Shown here: positions 8,470 to 15,310 of the stretch, piece by piece
Layout of the letters: each line of letters starts with the position of its first letter
How positions within the stretch are numbered: position 1 is the first letter of the stretch
Origin: an uncultured Collinsella sp.
GTDB lineage: Bacteria; Actinomycetota; Coriobacteriia; Coriobacteriales; Coriobacteriaceae
Direction of reading: 5' to 3'
Length of the DNA: 26,182 bases
NCBI GenBank assembly: GCA_902496275.1
Contig: CABVAC010000024.1
Span: forward strand, 1 to 26,182
Made by a program: the position numbers and the translations under genes
Notes under the pieces: generated by a model
What the model was told of the DNA's origin: nothing
The model's database searches: none
Seen by the model: the letters and a program-made list of their open reading frames with translations, nothing else

Positions 8470-9361
8470 GCCCAAGGAGACCAGCGGGCAACAGCCCGAC
8501 TCCTCGTTTATCCAGCTCGATGATCAAAAGCAAAAGGGCGCCGCTTCGGCGGCGTCCACCTCTCGTCGCAAGGCGCTCCTCGGCGTTCTGACTGCTGCAT
8601 GCACCATTCTGATCGTCGTCTCGCTGGGTTTCGTCCATCCTTCCACAAGCGGTGCCTGGTCCATCGACTGGATCATTCAGTCCGTGACGGGGGAGAGCGT
8701 CGTTTCCAAGGATGACAATGGGTCTGGCTCGTCTACCGCTTCGGGCGAGGCCAGTTCCAAGGATTCCAAATCTTCGGATGCTGCAAAAGATGAGTCCAAG
8801 GGCTCGAACGACGCCAAAGATGATTCCGAGTCTTCGGACAAGGAATCGGACAAAAACTCGGATAGCAAGAAGTCCGAGGACCAGGACGGCAAGAAGTCTG
8901 GCGATAAATCCGCTGCCCAGAATACGAGAGCCGGCGATACTTCCAAGGTGTCTGGTGGTGCTTCTTCGGGCGGTGGCCAGTCGTCTAATGGAGCCTCATC
9001 CTCTAATGGTGGAAACGCCTCCTCGGGCGGTCAGAGCGGCTCGCAGGAGTCCAACTACGTTACGGTGACGGTTTCGGTCACATCGAGCGCCGTGGGCAAT
9101 CCTGTGTCCTCTGGTGGCACCTTTACCTTTAACGAAGGCGCTACCGTCTACGATGCCCTGTGCGCGCTGGGCCTTTCTGTCAACGCACACGGCTCGTCGT
9201 ACGGCACGTATGTCTCCGCGATTGGTGGGTTGGCCGAGAAACAGTACGGCGGCACGAGCGGCTGGATGTACTCCGTCAACGGCACAACGCCCATGACGGC
9301 CTGCAGCAACTACGTTCTCTCCAATGGCGACAACGTTGTTTGGTATTACGTAACGGGCTAG
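8459..9361 (+). CDS. Membrane-anchored single-DUF4430 protein
   Basis: This is a 300-aa protein. It has a cytoplasmic N-terminus (~37 aa), one membrane segment or uncleaved signal anchor (about 38-59, ALLGVLTAACTILIVVSLGF), a long Ser/Asp/Lys/Gly spacer (about 80-195) and one DUF4430 domain at 199-300 (NYVTVTVSVTSSAV to NVVWYYVTG). The long spacer would hold the domain away from the membrane through the wall. The gene starts 11 nt inside the preceding gene (ATG 8459, AAGGG at 8446-8450), so translation is probably coupled and both fall under the cobalamin riboswitch. An in-frame GTG at 8450 is a less likely start. A partner role in passing corrinoid from the large surface protein to the membrane is inference. 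Confidence 0.85.
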   Translation: MPDKPKETSGQQPDSSFIQLDDQKQKGAASAASTSRRKALLGVLTAACTILIVVSLGFVHPSTSGAWSIDWIIQSVTGESVVSKDDNGSGSSTASGEASSKDSKSSDAAKDESKGSNDAKDDSESSDKESDKNSDSKKSEDQDGKKSGDKSAAQNTRAGDTSKVSGGASSGGGQSSNGASSSNGGNASSGGQSGSQESNYVTVTVSVTSSAVGNPVSSGGTFTFNEGATVYDALCALGLSVNAHGSSYGTYVSAIGGLAEKQYGGTSGWMYSVNGTTPMTACSNYVLSNGDNVVWYYVTG

Positions 9362-9383
9362 AGGCCTCGACATAGCGCGCCAG

Positions 9384-9421
9384 ACGGGCGGTTCGGACCA
9401 ACATCCGGACCGCCCGTTTTT
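9384..9421 (+). terminator. Strong rho-independent terminator after the DUF4430 pair
   Basis: A 14-bp stem (9384-9397 with 9404-9417, one G-U) is rich in GGGCGG/CCGCCC and is followed by TTTTT. It lies 22 nt after the stop codon. Confidence 0.88.
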
Positions 9422-9460
9422 CATGCGAATGGGACTGGGTCGCCGGGTCTCTCTGCAAAC

Positions 9461-9495
9461 AAAAAAACTGGTTGGAACGGGAATTCCAACCGGTT
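9461..9495 (-). terminator. Terminator of the GtrA gene (minus strand)
   Basis: Read on the minus strand, AACCGGTTGGAA (from 9495) pairs with TTCCAACCAGTT (to 9466) at 11 of 12 positions and is followed by TTTTTTT. It lies 26 nt after the GtrA stop and faces the terminator of the plus-strand operon. Confidence 0.8.
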
Positions 9496-9521
9496 ATACA
9501 TTCAAGCAAATAGTGAATCGG

Positions 9522-9929
9522 CTACGACCGTGCGCCCTCGAGGAAGAAGCGGCGGCTGAAGTAGTTGTACCAGGTGACGAGGAACGTGGCGATGGCCTTC
9601 ATGGCCTGGTAGCCGATGCTCAAAAACGTGACGCCCACAAACATGTACAGGTCGTTGAGGCCCAGGCCGATCACCGACAGGATGGTGAAGATCGTGAACT
9701 CGCGCTTGCGGCTCATGCCTTCGCGGTGGTCGAACACGTACTTCATGCTGAGCCAGTAGTTGACCACGACGGACGTGATAAACGAAACCGTGGTGCTCAT
9801 CAAAAAGTCAAGGTGGAACAGCTCGACGAGCGCAATGAGCATGCCCCAGTCGATGCCAAAGGAGATAAGACCCACGACAGCAAACTTGAGGAACTGCTTG
9901 GTATGAGGTTGTGCCAGCGCCTTGCGCAC
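9522..9929 (-). CDS. GtrA-family membrane protein (first copy)
   Basis: This is a 135-aa protein with four hydrophobic segments, typical of the GtrA family (about 120-150 aa). These proteins act with polyprenyl-linked sugar transfer, probably moving lipid-linked sugars for wall polysaccharide. It starts MRKALAQPHTKQFLKF, followed by FAVVGLISFGIDWG, NYWLSMKYVF and a basic end NYFSRRFFLEG, all common in the family. The only start is GTG 9929, since an in-frame stop lies shortly upstream; its ribosome-binding site (TGGATG) is weak. It resembles the next gene (EGMSRKREF and LSVIGLGLND in both with few changes), so the two are tandem paralogues. No glycosyltransferase lies nearby. Confidence 0.85.
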   Translation of the reverse strand: MRKALAQPHTKQFLKFAVVGLISFGIDWGMLIALVELFHLDFLMSTTVSFITSVVVNYWLSMKYVFDHREGMSRKREFTIFTILSVIGLGLNDLYMFVGVTFLSIGYQAMKAIATFLVTWYNYFSRRFFLEGARS

Positions 9930-10026
9930 GTAATCACATCCAATGCGTTGATGAATCGAGCAGAGGATACTTTAGAGCTTTTACAAGGGAAACGTAAGGT
10001 CTTTGCCAAGAACTATATGAACTCGC

Positions 10027-10065
10027 CAAATTTTCAAGAGCTAATCCGCAAACGTTGAAAATTTG
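10027..10065. repeat. AT-rich inverted repeat between the GtrA genes
   Basis: CAAATTTTCAA (10027-10037) and TTGAAAATTTG (10055-10065) are perfect 11-bp arms around 17 nt. There is no T-run long enough to call a terminator. It could be an operator or attenuator upstream of the first GtrA gene. Confidence 0.5.
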
Positions 10066-10082
10066 CCCGTAAACGAGCGACA

Positions 10083-10122
10083 CCCACGGACGATACTGCG
10101 CTGAGTGCGCGTCGTCCGTGGG
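10083..10122 (-). terminator. GC-rich hairpin downstream of the second GtrA gene
   Basis: CCCACGGACGA (10083-10093) and TCGTCCGTGGG (10112-10122) are perfect 11-bp arms, with a smaller inner GCGC/GCGC helix. It lies just after the GtrA stop on the minus strand. There is no U-tract, so it may be a pause or RNA-stability hairpin instead of a full terminator. Confidence 0.45.
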
Positions 10123-10148
10123 CGCCGTAATGCTGCAGGGGTTTCGAG

Positions 10149-10544
10149 CTATTTTGTCTCGTCGCCCTCCAGGAAGATTTTTCGGGTCACAAAGTTGTAG
10201 ACCATGACAAGCGCGGTGGCACAGATCTTGGCGATATTGGCCTCGAGTCCCAGGCCGGCGTTGAGCGCCAGCACGATGCCATCGTTGAGCACCAAACCGA
10301 TCACGGACAGCACGACAAAGATGATGAACTCGCGGCGGCGGCTCATGCCTTCCTTGTGCGCAAACACGTATTTCATGCTTGCGAGGTAGTTAAAGATGAG
10401 TGAGACGATAAAGCCGCTGGTGTTGGCGATTAGGATGTTGAGGCCGAGACCGTAGTGGAGCAGATTCATAATGCCAAAGTCGATAACCGTGGCAATGACA
10501 CCGACGACGCCAAATTTCATGATCTGCGCAAGGAGCTTTTGCAT
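10149..10544 (-). CDS. GtrA-family membrane protein (second copy)
   Basis: This is a 131-aa GtrA-like protein with four membrane segments (for example IMKFGVVGVIATVIDFG and LSVIGLVLNDGIVLALN) and a basic C-terminus NFVTRKIFLEGDETK. ATG 10544 is chosen because AAGGCAGG lies just upstream and the N-terminus MQKLLAQIMKFGVVG then matches its paralogue. The frame stays open to a TTG at 10607, which would add 21 plausible residues but lacks a usable ribosome-binding site. It follows the FBPase gene on the same strand (79 nt from the chosen start, 15 nt from the TTG), so read-through from fbp is likely. As for the first copy, the transported glycolipid cannot be told from the sequence. Confidence 0.83.
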   Translation of the reverse strand: MQKLLAQIMKFGVVGVIATVIDFGIMNLLHYGLGLNILIANTSGFIVSLIFNYLASMKYVFAHKEGMSRRREFIIFVVLSVIGLVLNDGIVLALNAGLGLEANIAKICATALVMVYNFVTRKIFLEGDETK

Positions 10545-10622
10545 GGTACCTGCCTTAAGCTGGCGCCGAAGCGCCGCGGGGATGACAAACTCAGCAAGTT
10601 TAGCCAATCCCCGTGGGTGGTG

Positions 10623-12539
10623 CTAGGCGCGCTCCTCGATAGCACCGTTTCTATATGCATCGAGCAGCTGACGCAGGTCTTGGATTTGGCTGCGGATCTT
10701 GGCGCCAGTATCGGTGTCGCTCACCATGCGGCGACGGTCCGCTTGGTCAAAACGGTTGGTCTCGCTCTCGATGTCCACGTTGCGCGTGAGTGCCTCGGCA
10801 ACCGTCGTAAAGGCCCGGTGCGACTTGAGGCGGCAGCCGCGCGAGCTCGAGATGAGCGTATAGCCGGCGATACCCGTCTTGGGATGGTAAGCGCGGCAGA
10901 AGCCGCCATCGATGACCAGCAGCTTGCCCTCGGCGCGGATGGGCTGCTCGCCCTTGGTGGTTTTAACGGGCGTGTGGCCGTTGATGATGTGGCCGGTCGG
11001 CGAACATGCCATGGGCGCGACGCCAAACTCGCGCATGATGTCATCGCAGACCAAGGGCGACTTGGTAAGCGTAAAGTACGGGTCCATCGGCTCGACCCAG
11101 GTGCTCTTATCGGCGATATAGGCGCGCTCAAAGGTACGCACCAGGCGTCCGCTGGCGGGTGAATTGAAGCCAATCCACAGGTACCACATCCAGTCGAGGG
11201 CATCGCGGTCGCCCACGCGCCACGCGCGGCGGGCGATGTGGTCGCAAAAATCGAGATAATCGCGGCCAGCGTGCCAGGTGCCCAGGCAGTTCATGCTGCT
11301 AAAGGTGCCGTCTTCGTTGAGAGGCACGCAGCCATGGAACAGCAGGTTGCCGTTGGCGACCTTGTACATCGAGCCGTTGGAATAGAGGAAATCGATATGG
11401 CGATGCAGGTGATCGGCGGTGACAAACTCTGACACGAGCTTGTCAATGATGTGCTGTTCCTGAGACGTGAGCGTATAGGGGTCCGCCGGGTCGACGGTGG
11501 GGAAGTCGTTGGTCGTGAGCGGCCACACGCTGCCGTCGGCGAGCGTGACCGTGCCGGTGTCGTGGTCGATCTTGTCGAGTAACAGGCGGTCGGTCATGTC
11601 GAACTCGGGGTGGCGCTGGATAATCTGGCCCTCGAGCTTAAAAAGCAGGACGTTGATGGCTTTAATCAGCGGGCTGATGGGCTCGCCGGCGGTATAGGTG
11701 GCGTCTGCGAAGGCGACAAGCTCGCGCAGCGAGATGCCGTAGTCGTTCTCCAGGATCTCGTAATTGTCATAGCGTAGGTTGTTGCGCAGCACCGTGGCGA
11801 TGCAGGCGGGTTCACCGGCTGCAGCGCCCATCCACAGCAGGTCGTGGTTGCCCCACTGGATGTCGAGCGAATGGTAGGTGAGCAGGCGGTCCATAATCTT
11901 GGCAGCGCCGCCGCCGCGGTCGAAGATGTCGCCCACCAGGTGCAGGTGGTCGACGGCCAGGCGCTTGATGAGCGAGGCGAGCGACTCGATAAAGTCGTCG
12001 GCGCTGGCGGTCTCCAGGATGGACTCCACGATGCGCTCGTGATAGCGCACGCGATAGTTGTTCTCGTCCGGGTGCGTGTGCAACAACTCGTCGATGATAT
12101 AGGCGTAATCGCGCGGGATGGCCTTACGCACCTTGGAGCGCGTATAGCGGCTTGAAAGCGAGCGGGCAACCATGATGAGCTGATCAAGCATCGTCTTGTA
12201 CCAGGTGGGCGAGTCCTCGCGCTGGCTGCGGACCAGGTCGATCTTCTCGCGCGGGTAGTAGATGAGCGTACACAGCTCGCCCTTTTCGTCAAAGGTGAGC
12301 GTGTCGCCAAAAATCTCGTCGACATGCTCGCGCACGACGCCCGAGCAGTTGTTGAGGATGTGCATAAAGGCTTCGTACTCACCATGCACGTCGCTCATAA
12401 AATGCTCGGTGCCTTTGGGCAGGTTGAGGATGGCCGAGAGATTGATGATCTCGGTAAACGCGGATTGTTCGGTGGGGAACTGTCTCGAAAGCAGGCGCAG
12501 ATACTTGAAGTCTTGCGGGTTGCGATCGAATGCGACCAT
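10623..12539 (-). CDS. fbp: Fructose-1,6-bisphosphatase, class III
   Basis: This 638-aa enzyme hydrolyses fructose 1,6-bisphosphate to fructose 6-phosphate in gluconeogenesis, in the cytoplasm. Class III FBPases (Bacillus Fbp type, about 640-670 aa) use a calcineurin-like metallophosphatase core. The metal motifs are visible: SDVHGEY (49-55), GDIFDRGGG (from 203) and WGNHD about 30 residues later, then NGHTPVKTTKGEQP and IDGGFCRAY near the C-terminus. ATG 12539 follows GGAAGG by 7 nt; the frame is open to 12584 but without a site. Its upstream region carries a GGTAAA/TTTACC palindrome that may be an operator. The two GtrA genes follow on the same strand. Confidence 0.95.
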   Translation of the reverse strand: MVAFDRNPQDFKYLRLLSRQFPTEQSAFTEIINLSAILNLPKGTEHFMSDVHGEYEAFMHILNNCSGVVREHVDEIFGDTLTFDEKGELCTLIYYPREKIDLVRSQREDSPTWYKTMLDQLIMVARSLSSRYTRSKVRKAIPRDYAYIIDELLHTHPDENNYRVRYHERIVESILETASADDFIESLASLIKRLAVDHLHLVGDIFDRGGGAAKIMDRLLTYHSLDIQWGNHDLLWMGAAAGEPACIATVLRNNLRYDNYEILENDYGISLRELVAFADATYTAGEPISPLIKAINVLLFKLEGQIIQRHPEFDMTDRLLLDKIDHDTGTVTLADGSVWPLTTNDFPTVDPADPYTLTSQEQHIIDKLVSEFVTADHLHRHIDFLYSNGSMYKVANGNLLFHGCVPLNEDGTFSSMNCLGTWHAGRDYLDFCDHIARRAWRVGDRDALDWMWYLWIGFNSPASGRLVRTFERAYIADKSTWVEPMDPYFTLTKSPLVCDDIMREFGVAPMACSPTGHIINGHTPVKTTKGEQPIRAEGKLLVIDGGFCRAYHPKTGIAGYTLISSSRGCRLKSHRAFTTVAEALTRNVDIESETNRFDQADRRRMVSDTDTGAKIRSQIQDLRQLLDAYRNGAIEERA

Positions 12540-12558
12540 GAAACACCTTCCGATGGGG

Positions 12559-12595
12559 CTGGTAAAACTGATAAACAGCGTCAAACGTTTACCAG
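12559..12595. promoter_or_regulatory. CTGGTAAA/TTTACCAG palindrome upstream of fbp
   Basis: Perfect 8-bp arms (12559-12566 and 12588-12595) lie 20-56 nt upstream of the fbp start. GGTAAA recurs at 12654, 12752 and 12784 in the same intergenic region. This looks like a transcription-factor operator, but the regulator is unknown. Confidence 0.4.
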
Positions 12596-12859
12596 TATGC
12601 GCCGCTTTTGTTTCGATTTTGCGCCAGCGGCTGAATTGTCGGCTGAACGGTTTGGTAAATCGATTTAGTGAAGGTAGATGTGTTGGTTGGGTGGAGACGA
12701 CAGAGGGTGTTTTCTCAGATATTTATGCGTGGGGCCGGTGGAGACGATGGTGGTAAAGATGTTCACTATATTTGGTTCGATTTGGTAAATAGTGGACATA
12801 TGTACCGCATGTAGGCTCACTGTGCGATAATTTGCGCAGCAATGAGTAAGGAGCCTCAT
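12596..12859. other. Divergent intergenic region between fbp and the degV pseudogene
   Basis: I see no gene here. TTTGGTAAAT occurs twice (12651-12660, 12781-12790). An inverted pair GTTCACTAT (12761-12769) and ATAGTGGAC (12789-12797) matches at 8 of 9 positions. A -10-like TGTGCGATAAT ends at 12831 upstream of degV; no clear -35 is seen. The stretch from about 12755 to 12800 is more AT-rich than its surroundings. Confidence 0.45.
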
Positions 12860-13750
12860 ATGAGTGATTTTGTCCTGACCTGTGAATCCGCCGCCGACCG
12901 AACCCGTGAGTTCTTTGCGTCGCGCAATATCCCTGTCGTGTGTTTTCATTACGAGATCGACGATGTTGTCTATACGGACGATCTGTATCAGTCGATTACG
13001 CCGGACAAGTTTTTTGCCCAGATTGCCGCGGGCGCCATGCCCAAGACGTCTCAGGTGAGCGTGGGTGAGTACGAGGAGTTTTGGGAGCCGTTTGTTGCCG
13101 AGGGTAAAGACGTACTGCACCTGACGTTGTCGTCGGGTATTTCGGGCACGTATGGATCGGCCTGCGTTGCGGCGCAGATGCTCGCGGATCGCTATCCCCA
13201 GGGCGGCAAGGTGCGCGTCATCGATTCGCTGGGGGCGTCTTCGGGCTTTGGTCTGTTGCTGGAATATGCCGCCGATGTGCGCGATAGCGGGGCTTCACTC
13301 GACGAGATGGCTGCCTGAATCGAGGAGCACAAGCTCAACCTGCACCATTGGTTCTTCTCGACCGATCTGTCGAGCTACCTGCGCGGCGGTCGCATTTCGG
13401 CCGCGAGCGCGATCATCGGCACGGCGCTTAAGATTTGCCCGCTTATGACGGTCGATTGCGAAGGTAAGCTGTCGCCACGTGAGAAGATTCGCACTAAGAA
13501 GCGCGCGATTTCCGAGATGGCTAAGACCATGATGGCACACGTACAGGACGGTGCAGATTATTCGGGTAAGTGCATCATGTCGCAGTCGGCGTGCCGCGAG
13601 GATGCCGAGGCGGTCGCGGCGCTGATTGAGGAACAGGTTCCGCAGCTTAAAGGCAAGATTGAGATCAATGACATCGGTACTCTGATTGGCTCGCATACCG
13701 GACCTGGTACGGTGGCGCTCTTCTTTATGGGCGACAAGCGCGTGGATTAA
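12860..13750 (+). pseudogene. DegV-family fatty-acid-binding protein interrupted by an in-frame TGA
   Basis: A DegV/FakB-type protein, which presents fatty acids to the FakA kinase. The frame runs from ATG 12860 (AAGGAG six nt upstream) to TAA 13750. One TGA at 13316-13318 splits it after ...LDEMAA, and it resumes IEEHKLNLHHWFFSTDL in the same frame. Homologues commonly have Trp at this spot, so TGG to TGA is the simplest reading. Family marks lie on both sides: KTSQVSVGEYEEFW and LTLSSGISGTYGSA before, YLRGGRIS and GSHTGPGTVALFF after. The two halves would be 152 and 143 aa, and neither is a whole domain. A sequencing error or stop read-through cannot be excluded. Confidence 0.85.
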
Positions 13751-13791
13751 TTTGCCCCATCACGTCGCTGCATGATTGCTCAAACGAAAAC

Positions 13792-13819
13792 GGCCCGCCT
13801 CACGTTTGTGGGGCGGGCC
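13792..13819. terminator. Terminator between the convergent degV and TIM-barrel genes
   Basis: A 12-bp stem (13792-13803 with 13808-13819, one mismatch) has the core GGCCCGCC/GGCGGGCC. On the minus strand it is followed by GTTTTCGTTT, a fair U-tract, and on the plus strand only by TTGCTGTT. It is therefore strongest for the minus-strand gene but probably works for both. Confidence 0.75.
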
Positions 13820-13831
13820 TTGCTGTTACGA

Positions 13832-14923
13832 TTAGCGTTTCTTTCCGCGGAAGAAAAAGCCGTGCAGTGACGGCTTGAGGCCGCGGTTGGCGCGATGTTC
13901 CTCGACGCGCTCGTGGATTGAAGCGACGCGCTCGATGACTTCGTCGGGAATCGGCACATCGGGATTCATGTTCTCGACCTGGCTGACCTCGGCGGCGGCG
14001 ACCTGGTCGATAATGGGCACATCGTCGCGCGAGATGACGGGCGTGGCGTCTTCCTTCATCTTGCGATAGCGCTGCATCATGTCGGTCTGCAGCTGTTGGG
14101 CCGAAGGCGGTGTCCAGATGATGGCATTGGCGCCGGCGGCGATGGTCTCACGGATGCTCTCGGGCGTCTTACCGCCCGGTGCGATGAGCGGCAGGTTGGG
14201 ATAGTGTTCGCGCAGCTCGCGCAGGACCTGCGGTGTGTTTTTGCCGGCCGCGATGTTGAGAATCTTGGCTCCGGCGCGCACCTTGGCATGCGCATCGTCG
14301 TCGCAACGTACGACCGTGGCGATGACAGGGATGTCGGCGATGTTGGTGATGTGCTCGACCATCCCGGCGGTGGCGGGGGAGTTGACCACGCAGCCCGCCG
14401 CGCCCTGCATCTCGGATACGGCCGCCATCTGCACGGAACGCTTACCGGTGGTGGTGCCGCCGCCAACGCCCACAAAGACCGGGCACTCGGCAACAGTCAG
14501 CAACGCCTGCGTAATGGCAGGCTGCGGCGTGAAGGGGTAGACGGCAAACACGGCATCGGCATTGGAGTTGCGGATGACCGCCACGTCGGTGGTGTAGATG
14601 AGCGATTTGATGCGGCGGCCAAAGAGCGTAAAACCGCTGGCCTCCTCGATTTCATCGGGCATGCGGAGGGCCGCCTTGCGCAGGCGCCCGTCGATGGGCA
14701 GCGGCTCCATGGGCAAAAGGCCGTTGGGAGTTACGGCCACCTGGGGCTCGGTAAATTCGTCTGCAAGCTTTACCTCGGAGAAGTCGACCGAGGCGACGAT
14801 GTCTTCGTGAACCTCGGCGGGAACATCGATGGGGGCTTGGTCGCTAGTCGCGGCAGGCGTCTCGAAGGAGCTGGTGCCGACAAAGGCGTCGACGCGCTCG
14901 TTCAAATCGTTGAGAGAATCCAT
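13832..14923 (-). CDS. TIM-barrel-like protein of unknown function
   Basis: This is a 363-aa protein. The first ~65 residues are acidic and low in order. The middle (about 70-285) looks like an alpha/beta barrel: repeating strand-helix units, a Gly-rich VFVGVGGGTTTGKRS loop, and a phosphate-loop-like end IAPGGKTPESIRETIAAGAN similar to KDPG-aldolase or ribulose-phosphate-binding barrels. About 75 charged residues follow, ending FFFRGKKR. I do not recognise the family and see no certain catalytic residue. The start ATG 14923 has only a weak ribosome-binding site (GGAC). A TACACT (-10-like) lies about 40 nt upstream. It stands alone, between a terminator and a divergent small gene. Confidence 0.7.
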   Translation of the reverse strand: MDSLNDLNERVDAFVGTSSFETPAATSDQAPIDVPAEVHEDIVASVDFSEVKLADEFTEPQVAVTPNGLLPMEPLPIDGRLRKAALRMPDEIEEASGFTLFGRRIKSLIYTTDVAVIRNSNADAVFAVYPFTPQPAITQALLTVAECPVFVGVGGGTTTGKRSVQMAAVSEMQGAAGCVVNSPATAGMVEHITNIADIPVIATVVRCDDDAHAKVRAGAKILNIAAGKNTPQVLRELREHYPNLPLIAPGGKTPESIRETIAAGANAIIWTPPSAQQLQTDMMQRYRKMKEDATPVISRDDVPIIDQVAAAEVSQVENMNPDVPIPDEVIERVASIHERVEEHRANRGLKPSLHGFFFRGKKR

Positions 14924-15115
14924 GGCGGTCCGTTTCTATGTTGTGCGGTCGGCAGTGTACGACCGGCGTTGCGAGTGCTAAATCGTTTGACGAGTTGATT
15001 TTTCCCCGCTGCGCCATCCGTTAGACTGAAGGGCCGGCGAACGTGAAGGAGCTGTGGTGGCGGGAATCGAGGTGCTATCTTGAATGTCCCGTATACAAAA
15101 GAGAGGTGACGCGGT

Positions 15116-15286
15116 ATGGAATTTTCGGCAATGTTGGGCTCGATTGGCCTATGCATGGGCGCAATCGTTGCCGCCGCGGTCATCTACTTTGTGGTCACGG
15201 CCATCAAGGGCAAAAAGGCCGAGCGCAAGGAGCGTGAAGCGCTTGCGCGGCATAAGGACCAGCAGGACAGGCGCGCACGGCGATAG
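15116..15286 (+). CDS. 56-aa single-pass membrane protein
   Basis: This small gene has a near-perfect ribosome-binding site, AGAGGTGA, ahead of ATG 15116. The 56-aa product has one membrane segment (about residues 6-30, IGLCMGAIVAAAVIYFVVTA) and then a very basic, helical tail rich in Lys, Arg and Glu (KGKKAERKEREALARHKDQQ). Expected topology is N-out with the charged tail in the cytoplasm. The function is unknown; single-pass proteins of this layout often bind larger membrane complexes, but no partner gene lies beside it. It ends 24 nt before the convergent methyltransferase gene. Confidence 0.65.
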   Translation: MEFSAMLGSIGLCMGAIVAAAVIYFVVTAIKGKKAERKEREALARHKDQQDRRARR

Positions 15287-15310
15287 CTTGTTGAGTTTTG
15301 AATCCGTGCG

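Noticed and set aside
4375..8475. Two long minus-strand frames (688 and 670 aa) opposite the DUF4430 gene
   Set aside because: Low-complexity Arg/Leu/Val-rich translation, no ribosome-binding site, and they run over the riboswitch and terminator region. The plus strand has recognisable domains.
9423..10058. Plus-strand 211-aa frame across the GtrA region
   Set aside because: It is antisense to a clear GtrA gene and its terminator, with His/Glu/Val-rich shadow composition.
13316..13318. Selenocysteine codon in the DegV gene
   Set aside because: No convincing SECIS-like hairpin was seen just after the TGA, and DegV proteins have no Sec or catalytic Cys at this site; Trp is the usual residue.
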